A DNA stretch of 64,000 nt from Botrytis cinerea B05.10 (GCF_000143535.2 NC_037324.1:1860001-1924000), one strand, 5' to 3'. Numbered from the stretch's first letter, positions 48,875-60,443 are shown. Notes: generated by a model not told the origin, from the sequence alone. Made by a program: numbers and translations.

Positions 48875-50153
48875 TTCATATGTTAGGAGGGAGAGAGGTG
48901 AATGAGAGAACAAAACATTTTGAGGATCTATCGAATTGAGACTGAGAGTGAGATGGGAGTGGTGGAGGATTGGAGAACGCGAACGCGATGTGGAGGTGGT
49001 CTGTGCTGAAGCTTTTCAAACCCCCGCCGATGGGGATGGATGGCTCGAGGATGGGCATCTTTTTGTTTTGTTTCTCTACGATACCTCAACATGACTGGCA
49101 GGATGTTACTACATATTCATCATCGGTTGACGGCTTGTCTTCTTGAAATACTTCTTGCATACTTACATACTGTGCTCACAAACTAACTTGGTCAACTGAC
49201 TTGATTGGATTTCATCTTTTGGTGCTTTAGCTCGGCCGTGATACTTATTCCACTCTCTCCAGAGCAAACGACAAAATATCCGAAATCACCTCAAACGGCA
49301 TCAAAAAGCGTAAGCTCAATACTAAGTATTGTGAGCAGGATACTGACATCATTGATTTTTCGAATGAGACTCCTCCATTGAAAGCTCCTGGGAGATGTGC
49401 TGCAAGTGTTGGCCAAGCGGCCCAACCTGTCGAAGATACTCAGCCAGGTATGGAGTTTGTTCTTGCTGAATTATCTAGACAACACCGGAGCTAAAGTGCA
49501 TTACGAGTGCCGCGAATGCGTTGGGTATAATATTGATTTGTATCAAACATTGGCAGCTAAGATGAATGAGCTCTGTAAATGCTGCTGAGACAAAACTTTG
49601 CTTCCACGGCGCTCAACAACCCAGTCATATGGACAAGCCCTGTACATTTTCACATCAGATAATAGGAATAAGAGCTGGTTCCCATCACACCATTTCGCTG
49701 CTTGAAAGATTCGGATTATATGAGAGGTTTATTCAGCTAGGCCTACGTATTCCCAATGTGTTTGTGAAACTTGGGAGGTCATAACTTACACATTGAAAAT
49801 TGACCTACTAGACTTTCCTTTGAGAAATTTCCCTGTCAGTCTCTGTACCCACCCCGTACAAATGTGAGCCAGCTTCAGGGTATATATTATGCTTCAGTGC
49901 TGTACATGATTTTATTGCGATCATGGTAAAAATGTAGAGCTGGGATGATCTTAAGGCTCTAGGCTTTTGATAGGTTTTGCTGGCATTCAAACTTTCATGG
50001 GCATATCGAAGTAAGCGATTGGTTCGCTCAGATTTCTTGATGAATTTTCCCAGTTAGAGAGCTATGGTTGGTAACAGGAGCGTGTAGAAAAGATTGGGAC
50101 CTGCTATTCAAATGAATGTGGGATCGAAAATGAAATGATCAATTAACAGTCTA
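48875..50153. other. Intergenic region with possible coding relics
   Basis: About 1.3 kb. Protein-like but disconnected frames are described at 49208-49790. The proximal part is the ARV1 promoter. Confidence 0.4.
49208..49790 (+). pseudogene. Possible relic, end part flavin-monooxygenase-like
   Basis: A frame at 49208-49492 (with KKRKLNTKYCEQDTDIIDF) follows a splice-acceptor-like TTTAG and ends in a stop. A second frame at 49566-49784 contains SLLERFGLYERFIQLGLRIP, which resembles the L-L-E-x-x-G-L-Y-E-R segment after the FAD motif of aromatic hydroxylases. The pieces do not join into a gene. I read this as a decayed remnant with low confidence. Confidence 0.25.
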
Positions 50154-51519
50154 TTAGAAGTTCAATATTTCCACATATGCACTGAAGCTCTCTCCGTTTA
50201 TTCTTTCACATATCGAAATAAAAGGATCCAACACGCCACCTAGAAACATTTTACCAGTCTGGGTATCGTGAACTGCAACCGTGGCAGCTGGTAAAGTATT
50301 CCCGTCATCCTCCATCATTTTAACCACATTCCAGCCCCATCCTTCTCCCTCGCCCATCTCGCCTAATTTGATGATCCGAAACACTGCACTTGGAACATTG
50401 GCCTCTATATTCTGTGAGTTCTTGATTGTTTTATGCAAGGCAGGTACAGTGGCGGCGTAGATATCTCCGTTCTTGTCGACATTTATATCATTTATCGGAT
50501 ATGGGAGGTGGATCGTATCGACCTTTCGGAGACGTTGTTCTGCTTCCAAGGAAAACACTTGGATTTGACCAGAGATAGATGAAGGAACATAGAGTAAATT
50601 GTCATGGCCGAGTGCTATCCCATTAGGTACTTTGAGGTTTTCAGGAGACTTTGTAATGCCGCATTCTGTGGAAGGAGGCATACAATAACCAATGCTTCCA
50701 CCCCCAAGAACGAGGTTTGTATATCCTCGCTAAAGACCAAAGATTAGCATGTGTTACGTGTTTAATTTTGAGATGACCTACCGAATTGCCCTTTGAACTA
50801 TGAGCGTTCGTGAACATGAATAGATGCTCATCGACCCAAGCCACGTGTCTAGGTGTCTCGATATCGATATTTGTGAAGGTTTGCTCATGGGTCATGGTTT
50901 TGCTTCCCAATGTGGTTGTAAAGTACTCAATCGTACTATTCGAATCCGTCTGGGATCGGTTGAAAGGACCTGCTTTTCCAGTATCTTCGAAAGGGCGATC
51001 ATTAACGAGAACGATGTGCAACTGCTTATCATTTTTCGAATCCACTCGGATATCAAATCCATGAAGATTAATTCTTCCGTCGTTATTTATCCCTTCAAAA
51101 TTCTGTGTTTGGAGCCATGTCAATCGATTCTTAATCGGACCAGCTCCGCGTGTATCCAGGATGACAATTTGATCAGACAAACTGCGGCCTGATGCATTAA
51201 GATGATTCAAACTAAAGGATTTAGTTTATATAAAAAAATATACAGTGCTAAAGGCATACCTCGGAAACCACTCAGCTCGACCCCTTGTATCCGAACATGC
51301 CATATAAAGCATTCCAGTTTCCTGGTGCAACCACATATCTGCACAACCAGCGAGACCTACATCGTCAATCTTTTCACATTCGACATCGAAGTTGAGGAAA
51401 GGTTCTAAAGCGCGATTGTATCCCAAGGTGCCAAGAATCAACGATTTGTAGATAAATTGATAGAAAATGGTGCCAACGACTACACCGACCAGCGCTAGCC
51501 GGAAACCTATTCTTGCCAT
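50154..51519 (-). CDS. Paraoxonase/arylesterase-like beta-propeller protein, membrane-anchored
   Basis: Related to serum paraoxonase/arylesterase and SMP-30-type six-bladed beta-propellers; fungal members probably hydrolyse esters or lactones, substrate unknown. Three exons: 51519-51260, 51211-50782 and 50729-50154. An N-terminal hydrophobic helix (FRLALVGVVVGTIFYQFIY) gives a signal anchor. Visible family features are CEKIDDVGLAGCADMW, NHLNASGRSLSDQIVILD, DIRVDSKNDKQLHIVLVNDR, ETPRHVAWVDEHLFMFTNAH and VPNGIALGHDNLLYVPSS with the Asn/Asp calcium-site positions. The start MARIGFRL at 51519 places the helix near the N-terminus; an in-frame ATG at 51603 would add 28 residues. Intron 1 carries CTAAA before its acceptor. 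Confidence 0.85.
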
Positions 51520-51603
51520 GAATCTCAAGTTTAAAAACATGAAGAACTCAAAACAAAAGGGAAGGATGTTGATGGGATCAACGTCCTCATAATATGTGCT
51601 CAT

Positions 51604-52953
51604 TTCGCTCAGACGCAGGTTTGAAACTCCGAAAAATTACTACGCTATGATCTTATTGGACTTGGATATCATCCCTCAAATAGACGGACCCAATGTGTCT
51701 AAGCAGAAAGTACCAGGGTTTCTCACCTGAACAAGTAAAATTACTTTTGTTCGCAGAGTGTGAGAAAATACAACGACTGCGTTTAAAATCACAATATGGT
51801 CACGTGATGTGGATTCTTGGTGAAGGTCATTCAGCAAGAGCATTGTTCTCGAATGAAAAGAATAAGATTGAGATAGAAGAATTACGTCGACAAGCTAAAA
51901 CCATACATACATCTACAATACTTGATGTTCCCAAAGACGATTGGTTGGTAGATCTTGCTGAGACTGATGTTGGATTCGTTTCCGTTCTAACCTCCAAGCA
52001 TATGGTGTATGTACTTAATGACAGGAAACAAGATCTCTACTTGACGAATATCAAGAAAACTTGTCCTGGAATCCTCTGAAGAAAATCGCTAAGGAAATGC
52101 AACCAAAGCAAGTTTGTAAATCGGAAAGACCAATTAATAAGCTAAAGGTTCACAAAATCACCCGTAAAGAAATAAGTAGAGACGAGGGCGATTCCGGGAA
52201 ACATTAATCACCATATCACATCTGCTTAGAAATGGACAATTCCGATAGAGAGTCTTCCTATGAGATATCATCTGCTTAGAGTTTTGAGAGGGGCGGCATA
52301 AAGGTCGATGTTATAAATCAATGAGTAATTGCACAAGGGTAATGAGCACTAGCTATTGCTCTGAATGGTTTACGCCACTTGTTACCTCATTGGTAGCTCT
52401 CGTAGTGAGAATCGTCAATGATTTATACCCAATGACTTGAAACGGTGGAGTCCTGCCTATCATTTCCGGGTCACTCATCGTGCAGCTATCCCCAAAAGCC
52501 CCCGGTTTCGACTCCGCAAAGCTCATCAACTCTTAAATAAAGCACCTCCATCCTAGAATCACCCAGAGACACTCGTCCGTTGGATCTTCCACAGGCCACT
52601 TACTGTCAAAGACAGAGTGATGGATAAGTAGATGGCCAGGAATTCGAATGAACTTGCGAATTTTAAAAGGGAATCACAGAAGATCGAATGGCTATGTGTC
52701 GTTTATTCTAGCTCATGGAGTAATCGACTCGCTACAAGACTGATGCCAATTTCCCACTAGCTAGAAGAAACTAACGAAGATCGAAGACATTTGAAGTATC
52801 GGTTTGGCATGTCAGAGTGTGATATGGCCAAACCACTCATCACGTGAGGACCCTGCATAAGCCCGACCTCCTCTTTTTCCACCAGGAACAGGTATGAGCA
52901 TCTACTCTTGACCACATCCTCCATCATAAACTTATGTGGTTTGCGTCTTCTCA
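51604..52953. other. Region upstream of the paraoxonase-like gene, with one small candidate gene
   Basis: Apart from the candidate at 51693-52079 nothing is supported. From 52080 to 52953 only short frames occur; that part includes the promoter of the next gene. Confidence 0.4.
51693..52079 (+). CDS. Small hypothetical protein
   Basis: A 128-codon intronless frame from an ATG, with a balanced, hydrophilic, protein-like composition: an SPEQVKLLLFAECEKIQRL helix, a MWILGEGHSARALFSNEKN segment and KDDWLVDLAETDVGFVSV. I recognise no family. It lies divergently from the paraoxonase-like gene, 173 bp from its start. It may be a lineage-specific gene, a fragment of a larger one, or a chance frame. 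Confidence 0.35.
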   Translation: MCLSRKYQGFSPEQVKLLLFAECEKIQRLRLKSQYGHVMWILGEGHSARALFSNEKNKIEIEELRRQAKTIHTSTILDVPKDDWLVDLAETDVGFVSVLTSKHMVYVLNDRKQDLYLTNIKKTCPGIL

Positions 52954-53790
52954 ATGCCTTTAAAAATTGCTGGGATTTTCAAGAAAAAGTTCCCGCAACT
53001 TTTGGTTGTACATGAAACCAAAGACAAAAACACGGAAACTCCTTCCTCAAATAATGAGCCACTTACAAAGATTGAACCGACTTCAAATGACGAACAGCGG
53101 TCAGTCAATGAGCTTCCCGGTCTCTTGCGCCTCCCACTTGAGATCCGTCAAATGATCTACGTGCAATTGCTCAAATGCAGACCCATGGAAATACAGTATC
53201 CGTATCGCCCAACGAGGAATTCCCGTCCTCTTCGCATTCACATATCTAGGGAGTGTGAGGTATACACCGGTTTCTCGACCCACATCTTGCTGCCAGACTG
53301 TTACATCGAAAAGCTCACCATTGGTCTCCTCCGCGTGTCTCAACAGATTAGTGATGAAGCTCTCGACGTTCTGTACGGATACAATAAATTCACTTTACTT
53401 TTCTACAGTCCCTCATGGTTCAACCACAGCCCTCCGTGTATATTGAATGCCGGTAATATGAAGCGTATTCGTGATATACACATGATATGCGAGCGGCGAA
53501 TCATAATGAAAGGACATTCAGTCTTGAATCTCGAATTATGGCTTCCGCTACTGATGAACGTACGTCGATTCGAAGTTTTCGTGCAATACCCTCTTGGCAG
53601 AAGTAAATTCGATGCAGAAGAGGGAATTGAATGGATTGAACCACTTCTAACGACTGTGGCTGAAATCTCAGGTACAAGACCTCGAGTTACAGTCGATGAT
53701 GATGAGGGGAGTGGCCCGATAATCAATCTTGTAACGAAGTGTTTTGGCGCTGGATATCAAAATCTGGTACTGTCTAAGGAAGAAAGTTAG
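52954..53790 (+). CDS. Hypothetical protein with an F-box-like/2EXR-type N-terminal motif
   Basis: 278 residues, intronless, from MPLKIAGIFKKKF. After a disordered Glu/Thr/Ser-rich stretch comes LPGLLRLPLEIRQMIYVQLL, the L-P-x-E-I-R-x-x-I-Y pattern that opens a very large family of ascomycete proteins (F-box-like or 2EXR/DUF7730 type). GLLRVSQQISDEALDVLYG, the second hallmark (cRqi..EAl.vLYg), follows at the usual distance. The rest is predicted alpha/beta without catalytic motifs. The function of this family is not established; a ubiquitin-ligase adaptor role is only suggested by the F-box resemblance. Upstream in-frame codons exist but the first ATG is at 52954. Confidence 0.75.
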   Translation: MPLKIAGIFKKKFPQLLVVHETKDKNTETPSSNNEPLTKIEPTSNDEQRSVNELPGLLRLPLEIRQMIYVQLLKCRPMEIQYPYRPTRNSRPLRIHISRECEVYTGFSTHILLPDCYIEKLTIGLLRVSQQISDEALDVLYGYNKFTLLFYSPSWFNHSPPCILNAGNMKRIRDIHMICERRIIMKGHSVLNLELWLPLLMNVRRFEVFVQYPLGRSKFDAEEGIEWIEPLLTTVAEISGTRPRVTVDDDEGSGPIINLVTKCFGAGYQNLVLSKEES

Positions 53791-54897
53791 GAGAGTCCCC
53801 ACATTGTTTGAATGGGGTTAGGAGGTGGATCGGGACACGGTTGGAAAACAGTCGAGCTGGTTACTGCTCCTCAGTACCAGCCCAGGCTCGTTCCAAGGAA
53901 TAACATCAGTGTTGAGGTCAGGATACAGTGTGGTAGTTCGATGCTGGAGCTACCGGAAGAGGCTGATATTTTTAATGTATTGCAAGATTATCCGATCTAG
54001 AACACTGAGTTTACCCGACCAAAGCTAGCTCTAACCCCTCAGACCATTTCGCGTAAGATCAACAAAACTTCAACCATGCCCCTACAGATTCGTAAGCTGC
54101 ACCCTCATCGCGTCGGAATATTTGACTCGGGAAGCAAATTCATCAATCACATCTGGCCCATCGGCAGAAGATACAAGCCAATATGCAATCCTAGCACCAA
54201 CAGAAGCAGCGCTGCTTTTGTACATGCACCTGCGGGGAATCCCTGAGTCTCTTATCCACCTAGTCCGACCCGCAAACATACCCCAGCTTTTACAATTCGG
54301 TTTTCATGTGAAGAAGAAAATAATGAGTGTCATTGATTGCTTTCGCTGCTTTTAAACCAATCTGACTTGCCCCCACGCTTCATGACTGCATTTGTACACA
54401 TCCCTAGAAGAGAACTGATACCATAAATTAATATGCATAGCATGAATTGCATAGAACCTGCAGGTCATGACATGAAATTACGAGCACATGAAAGGGAGTC
54501 TACAAAGTATAAAGCTTTACCAACATGGTGCCCACCAATAGACGTGATATCTCAGGGGCGGTTGGGTGAGTCTAAGCCCTAAACACGCTTGGTACCTCGG
54601 CCGGTGTTGTTCTAATCTACAAGCTTCCAAGCTTACAGCTATAGTATTTAGTTTAGTGACACCATCATGCATATGATGGGATGTAAATGTCCCGGATGGA
54701 TCAGATAGATAAGGCGTGGAATTAATTGCAGTTGTGTTTCAATCGTAATTCAATCGCAATATTCTTCAAGATATTATTTGCTTCCTTCAATTCATCCACA
54801 CGCAAGGTGTTGGCTGCTGGTAAAGCTTCATTCGATTCCTCTTGGAGTCTCGCAAAATTCAATAACAATATACACGGTTCATGAATATCTATCTATC
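53791..54897. other. Intergenic region with overlapping short frames
   Basis: Between 53812 and 54355 several short frames on both strands look moderately protein-like, but none connects to a known family or splices convincingly. From 54360 to 54897 nothing is seen except the promoter side of the glycosyltransferase gene. Confidence 0.4.
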
Positions 54898-56223
54898 ATG
54901 CGACGTAGCCGGTTAAGCTTTGCTTGTTTATTCATTGTCATAGCCGGAATACTTTGGCTATCACATTCGACAATAAGAGAAACATATGATCGCGCGAAAT
55001 CGAACTGGGCGGCGCAGAAAGAAGATAATGGACACGTTCACGAGCCCGAAGACATAGTCATATCGAAACCAAACTCAATCATCCCACCAGCTAAAGTACC
55101 AATAGCAGCAGAGGTCCCCCTCAATCTCAATTTCCCACCACAAGCCCCCCCTTCTCCTCCCGATGCCTCAACTTCTACGGTAGAAAGTAGCTCCGCATTC
55201 GACGACATGAAATTTCCCTTCCAGGAAGATCTCTCCCTTCCTCTTCCGACGGTCGATCTCAAAACTCTTGCAGATAAATGGCCTCACAACTATGACCCCG
55301 CTCTGCCAGTGGGTTCCAGGTTCGCTTATGCAACTTTCATGAATACCCATAACCCTTCAATTCGCGACCCCTATTTCATGGCCGTCCAATCTCTCATTTA
55401 TCGCGTTCTTTGGCGATCATCTTCTAAAACTCATTCTTATCCATTCATCGCTTTTGTCGCTTCCTATGTTACTCAAGAGCAAAGACAATTACTTGCAGGT
55501 GCAGGAGCTATTGTCAGAGAACTGGGCCCATTAGATTGGAACCCTAGTAGAAAAGATTTGTCGGATGGAGAAGACAAACCAATCTATTCGCGATGGAAAG
55601 ATACCTTTTCAAAATTACACATGTGGGCACAAACGGATTTCGATCGGTTATTGTTCTTGGACGCGGATGCTTTTCCGTTAGAGAATATTGACGAGATGTT
55701 TGATTTAGTTGCTCCCAAAGCCTGTAATGCACTCAAGCAAGAACCAAGTGATCTTTTCCCTGACGGATCAGCGAGCTGCAATGGTGAAGAATTCATCTTC
55801 TCGGGAGTGCCTCAACTTCCCGGCATTCCGGTGGAGATCAATGTAGGAGCAATGGTGTTCACACCGAGTCAATTGATTTATGATAAGTTTTTGCAAAATT
55901 ATCAGAAATACAATATGTATAATACGAATATGGCAGATCAGGCATTCTTTGCATGGCAATTTAAACAGGATGGCGCGTTCCCCGTGACACCATTGGAGAG
56001 GAAATGGGGAGGGTTCTTTCCCCATGAAGAAGATGAGGGGAAATTGAAGGTGGTTCATGAGAAATTGTGGGCTACGCGAGGGTGGCTACTGGAAGAGTGG
56101 ATGGAGGGTTGGAGGGAAATGCTGGAATGGTACAATGGGGGTGGGTTTAAGGAGGAAAGGAATAAGGATGAGTTTTTCAAACCAAAGTTGGGAAAACATT
56201 TGGGGAGTGGCGAGGTGTTGTAG
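54898..56223 (+). CDS. GT8-like (glycogenin/GNT1-type) Golgi glycosyltransferase
   Basis: Type II membrane protein of 441 residues, intronless. The short N-terminal tail MRRSRLS is followed by the signal anchor FACLFIVIAGILWL, then a Pro/Ser-rich stem to about residue 120. The catalytic domain starts at FAYATFMNTHNPSI and has the metal-binding motif FLDADAFPLENID (DxD at about 255-257), as in nucleotide-sugar transferases of family GT8. VEINVGAMVFTPS and NMADQAFFAWQF match the acceptor-side and catalytic segments of this group. Fungal relatives are annotated as glycogenin-like or N-acetylglucosaminyltransferase (GNT1-type); the sugar cannot be decided here. An in-frame upstream ATG exists at 54778, but the anchor then lies too far inside. 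Confidence 0.85.
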   Translation: MRRSRLSFACLFIVIAGILWLSHSTIRETYDRAKSNWAAQKEDNGHVHEPEDIVISKPNSIIPPAKVPIAAEVPLNLNFPPQAPPSPPDASTSTVESSSAFDDMKFPFQEDLSLPLPTVDLKTLADKWPHNYDPALPVGSRFAYATFMNTHNPSIRDPYFMAVQSLIYRVLWRSSSKTHSYPFIAFVASYVTQEQRQLLAGAGAIVRELGPLDWNPSRKDLSDGEDKPIYSRWKDTFSKLHMWAQTDFDRLLFLDADAFPLENIDEMFDLVAPKACNALKQEPSDLFPDGSASCNGEEFIFSGVPQLPGIPVEINVGAMVFTPSQLIYDKFLQNYQKYNMYNTNMADQAFFAWQFKQDGAFPVTPLERKWGGFFPHEEDEGKLKVVHEKLWATRGWLLEEWMEGWREMLEWYNGGGFKEERNKDEFFKPKLGKHLGSGEVL

Positions 56224-56717
56224 GGTTCTTTGGGTTTATTTTATGCGAAACTATGAAGCGATCAGTCAAGATGAGTTAGACGGCTTGTCTCAGTATATTT
56301 AACTAGGCTGATACTCCATAGATTCGTTATCCTTTTTCTATCTCCATGCGATAAATGCATAAACTACAGGACTAGTATATGTGAGAGGAGACACTTGAAC
56401 CGTGATCAGCTTGGTTGTTTGGCATGTAGTCGTGCCAGCGACTGATTTATGTAGACCAGAAATCCATTAATGATATATTATTTATTGAGTAATACAACTT
56501 CCCAAGACCCAATTACCACTCATACGTTTTATTTGCAGGCAATAATTGCCATTGTAAATCACAACTGGGGCTTAATTTCCCTTCAGACATTCTTATACTC
56601 CCCATTCATTACCAGCTCCGATTGATGGATTTCTCGTCGAATCAAAACAGAAAGAAAAGGCCTTTCATTTCGTCTCACACCAATCAATGCGACTATTGTG
56701 CACCCATTCAACAATTT
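56224..56717. other. Intergenic region between convergent genes
   Basis: About 490 bp between the glycosyltransferase stop and the stop of the acidic protein. Nothing recognisable. Confidence 0.5.
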
Positions 56718-57902
56718 TCAACCTTCGTTTAACCACCAGACTTCGTCCTCACCACTTCTTTGCGCCCCATTCCCAATTCCTTCATACCCGTCCACAGCCT
56801 CATCTCCTTCAGGCTCTAAAGCCACCACTCCAGCCCACTCTGCGTTTGTACTATCCCACCCTCCATAAAAACCATCGAAATTCATTTGTACATCGTTTTC
56901 GCCTGATATTTTTGGTACACCCCCAGTGTAGGGGTCAGCATCAATATCGTTCGACATGTCGTTCCAGTCAATTTCGGCAGAGGCCTCAAAGCCATTATTG
57001 TCTCCCCCGCCCTCTACATACCCCTCATCGTATTCTGGTCCTGTATCCATATTCGTATCCGAAACTGGAGGCGCCGTCGTTTCATCATAGCCTGAATCAG
57101 ACGAATGGCGAGAATCCGACGCAGAGGAAACAGACGATTCTACATCTTCTTTGTCTTTTTCTCTGCTTGAAGGTTCCCCTTCATCATCTTCCTCATCGCT
57201 CTCCCATGTAATCTCATCTTTATCGAGATTGATATTCACGTCAATATCAAACCCCAGTTCTTCCGGCGTTAAATTACTTCCTCCATTACCCTGAGAAGCG
57301 AGATCCTCGATTCGAAGCCCTTGCGTCAGTCCTGGATTTTTCTCCACTTCTTCCATCAATGCCTCTTCCAAATCATTTGCCAAATTTGGTGGGGCGCCCA
57401 GTCCCGCGGCGTCTTCAATCCCAGTCGGTGTGTCCTGATCGGAGAACGGTTGGCTCTGTGAGAGAGGAACAGTGGGGGATGTGAAAGGTGGAATTACACC
57501 TTCGCCTAGAGTTAAATTTGGAAGAGTAGAGCTCGTATTTGTGGGAGAAAATAAAGTGGAATCGTGAGGTGGATGAATGAGTCCATGGTGTGGATGATGT
57601 TCGTGATGATGATGATGACGATGTTTGTTATCGGTAGAAACAGATTGCGGCAAATTTCTGGAGCGGGAATGGTTTGGCTGAGAGGGATCAGTAGGGGTAT
57701 TGCCTGGTACTTTGAGCTTGGGTATTTTAGAGAGGCGATCAGAAGAGCTGTGTGCCATTTTGCGTTTCGGTGAACTGGAGCTGGGGTTTGCGTTGGTGTG
57801 AGATGCCATTGTGTGTCTTTGTTTGTGATGTGACTTGAAGCTTCGAACGGAAGATTTATGCGAGTCAAGTTTTTGAGACTGTGAGTATGATTTTGAATGC
57901 AT
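56718..57902 (-). CDS. Acidic, intrinsically disordered hypothetical protein
   Basis: 394 residues in one exon with no recognised domain. The N-terminal third is basic (KSHHKQRH, SPKRKMAHSSSDRLSKIPK) with possible nuclear localisation signals and a His tract (HRHHHHHEHHPHHG). The remainder is strongly acidic and Ser-rich (WESDEEDDEGEPSSREKDKE), with short hydrophobic motifs such as LANDLEEALMEEVEKNPGL and IDWNDMSND that could be interaction motifs. The composition suggests a nuclear regulator or chromatin-linked protein, but this is inference. The ATG at 57902 is the first; another at 57809 is possible. The long, uninterrupted frame and non-random composition support a real gene. Confidence 0.6.
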   Translation of the reverse strand: MHSKSYSQSQKLDSHKSSVRSFKSHHKQRHTMASHTNANPSSSSPKRKMAHSSSDRLSKIPKLKVPGNTPTDPSQPNHSRSRNLPQSVSTDNKHRHHHHHEHHPHHGLIHPPHDSTLFSPTNTSSTLPNLTLGEGVIPPFTSPTVPLSQSQPFSDQDTPTGIEDAAGLGAPPNLANDLEEALMEEVEKNPGLTQGLRIEDLASQGNGGSNLTPEELGFDIDVNINLDKDEITWESDEEDDEGEPSSREKDKEDVESSVSSASDSRHSSDSGYDETTAPPVSDTNMDTGPEYDEGYVEGGGDNNGFEASAEIDWNDMSNDIDADPYTGGVPKISGENDVQMNFDGFYGGWDSTNAEWAGVVALEPEGDEAVDGYEGIGNGAQRSGEDEVWWLNEG

Positions 57903-58655
57903 GTGTTCGAATGAGAGACTGATTCTACACCACGCGGATTAAATGCTGTCAACAGGCTGTCTTGTAATGGGAAACGCGTACATATATGTAGAATGTAAAC
58001 AGAAACTTAAGAGTTTCCATCAAGTAAAACTCGAAATGAAACGGAGGTGGAGAGCTACGAGTGAAGATAGAACGACAAAACAAATAACAAAGAGAATGAT
58101 TGGTAAAGCTGAGTTCAGTTCCCCTCATAACACGTGTGAAAGAGGATGTAATTTTTAAGGCAGGCTTCTCGCCTCAATTACCGGAATGGATGGAACATTC
58201 AATGGTAACGGTTACTGGTATCTGGCTATTTATAACAAAGAGACTATCGACAATAATGATGCGCGGAAATAGATTCTTGGAATGAAGGTAGACAAAGGCA
58301 TGATTTGCGAGATCTGGATTGAACTTATTCTTGAAATATCCTATGATTCTTTGTTCGATTTAGACTTGGCGTGGCAAATAATTACTTGATCATAGCCTTA
58401 TAATCAATGATAGGCAGCAGTGTATGATATCAATAAATATCATTCAGAAAGCTAACAAGCTATGTCTTGGTACCAACAGAGAAAATCCCAAATATCCATA
58501 ATTTCAGAAACGCCATTGTATGCAAAAAAAACCATGTAAATAGTATCCCCCTAACACCTAACTTCCCAATACCTATTGCCGTAAAAGTATGTAATGGAAA
58601 TAAGTGGGAGCAACTCAACAAATGTTGATTCAATCAAGTAATTCCAATGATAAGT
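57903..58655. promoter_or_regulatory. Upstream region of the acidic protein gene
   Basis: About 750 bp between the start of the acidic protein gene and the end of the carboxylesterase gene. No further gene or repeat is seen. Confidence 0.45.
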
Positions 58656-60443
58656 TCATTGTGCGATGCTCACACCAATACTAGACAGGTACTGACACCT
58701 TGCCATCTGTACATCTGGTATAGTTTCCATTGTAACATTTGGGGTGGCTGTCCCTGTAACGTTCTCGGCTTGGAAAAGTATCCTCTGATAATTACTAGTC
58801 TTTAATTGTCCCCATCTAGGTGCACTTTTGAGCTTATATGTATTAGGGTCTTTGCTCCTAATGAAGCTGGTCCAGTATGCTTGGATGGACGGTATGAGAG
58901 CAGAATCTGGAGGTCCACTGCTACCCCAGATAGAACCAGATTCGGCAGTATGCGTAACACCATACCCACTGGCAGCATTTTTAGGCGATAGAACGTCCCA
59001 GTGGTAATTCCAGTTTCCAATTGATGGGGCGAAGAAGTCATGAGATCCGGATATGTAGATTCCGGGACAATTGTAGCGCATCTCGCCATAAGCAAGAGCT
59101 GCTGCGCTCCAGTATGTACCAGCGTTTGGATATTGAGGTCCCTGAGGGTAGTAGTTATGGATGTTACTTAGTTGATCATCAGTAAGTTTGACGAAATTAT
59201 CTTTCAAAAAGTTGGACATTTCGACGCTGGAATTGATGGATTGAGGAGTAAAGTTTGTGCCTTCGTTTGTGTCGTCACTATAATGAAGAAAATATTGTGT
59301 TAGCCTTTCTGGCATAGATGAGGAACAGTAAAGAAGGCATACCCAAATATCGCAGGAAGTTGAAGATATTGCCCTGTGGCAAACAACTTGTAGGTATAAT
59401 CAGGAGTGAAATCACCGTCAATAACATTAGACCACATAAACGCCGGATTATCTCCTGCACCGCCTGGTGTTGGGACATCAATGTTGTTTTGGGCAAGAAT
59501 GCTAATATCCAATCCCCTCAAACAAGCTAGTGTGTCACTTTGCCCAGCACAACCAGTTCGTTGAACTAAACCATCGTACTGGTATTGTGACTCGGCTATA
59601 GTGAGTTGAGCACCGAAAGACTGACTTTCGGCCGCACTAGCATGGAAAAGTCCATCATCGCGACCTCCATATGCAGAAAGCTGAAGATCTACAGAAGCCG
59701 CGCCTGCACTCGCTCCTCCAATCGTTACGTGTGATTTATCGCCTCCAAACTGTTATATATTAATATCATATGTTATTACAGATGTGTTAAGTCCAAATAC
59801 TAAGAACTTACTTGTTTAATGTTCCTCTGAACCCATTCAAGTAGGAATCGTTGATCTTTAAGCCCAACATTTGTATCACCATTCGCCACAACTTCCTGAC
59901 TGGTCAAGAAACCCCAAGGACCAACACGGTAATTGAACGTGACTACTACGATATCGTGGTCACCAGCTGCAATTAAGCTAGTCGCGTTCAAGTTTGGGCT
60001 AGCAAGGGTATTGAAGCCACCACCTTGAAAGTACACAAAGACAGGATGGAGTTTGCTTGCATCGGTAGGCGCATAGACGTCTACAAAAAGACAATCCTCG
60101 GTTGTTTTAGATGAAAGTGAGGTCGAAGGTGAGGAGTGACAGACTCCACCATGCTATAATTTTTAAGTCAGTGTGGACAGATAAACAGAGTGGGCAAAAT
60201 GCACACCTTGTTTGCTATTTGTAAAGTATCATTTACAGCGGGATTTTGAGGGGCCCGAAAACGCAAATCTCCCAAGGGAGCAGCAGCATATCGAAGCCCA
60301 AGCCACTGAGTGATGCCATTACCATTATTAGTTCCCAAATATTTTGAATATCCCAGATCAACAGTTGTGTTGATTGATGGTGTCGGTGTTGGAGCTGCAA
60401 ATGAGCAAGCAGCAAGCGCCAGGAATGTTAAAGTATTAAACAT
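58656..60443 (-). CDS. Secreted type-B carboxylesterase/lipase
   Basis: Alpha/beta-hydrolase of the carboxylesterase family (cholinesterase/lipase type), secreted. It starts MFNTLTFLALAACSFAAPTP, a clear signal peptide. About four exons can be joined: 60443 to about 60210, about 60154-59814, about 59753-59342 and about 59280-58656. Landmarks are WLGLRYAAAPLGDLRFRAP, EDCLFVDVYAPTDASKLHPV, FQGGGFN (oxyanion hole), VTFNYRVGPWGFLTSQEV, LKDQRFLLEWVQRNIKQFGGD and the nucleophile motif IGGASAGAASV. The usual GESAG Glu is Ala here, as in a known fungal subgroup. GSHDFFAP and YGVTHTAE near the C-terminus carry the likely acid and catalytic His. Several N-x-S/T sites fit an extracellular glycoprotein. 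The substrate is unknown. Confidence 0.9.

Noticed and set aside
53812..54355. Several overlapping short frames as a gene
   Set aside because: All three plus frames and one minus frame look equally open; none has a family match or convincing introns.
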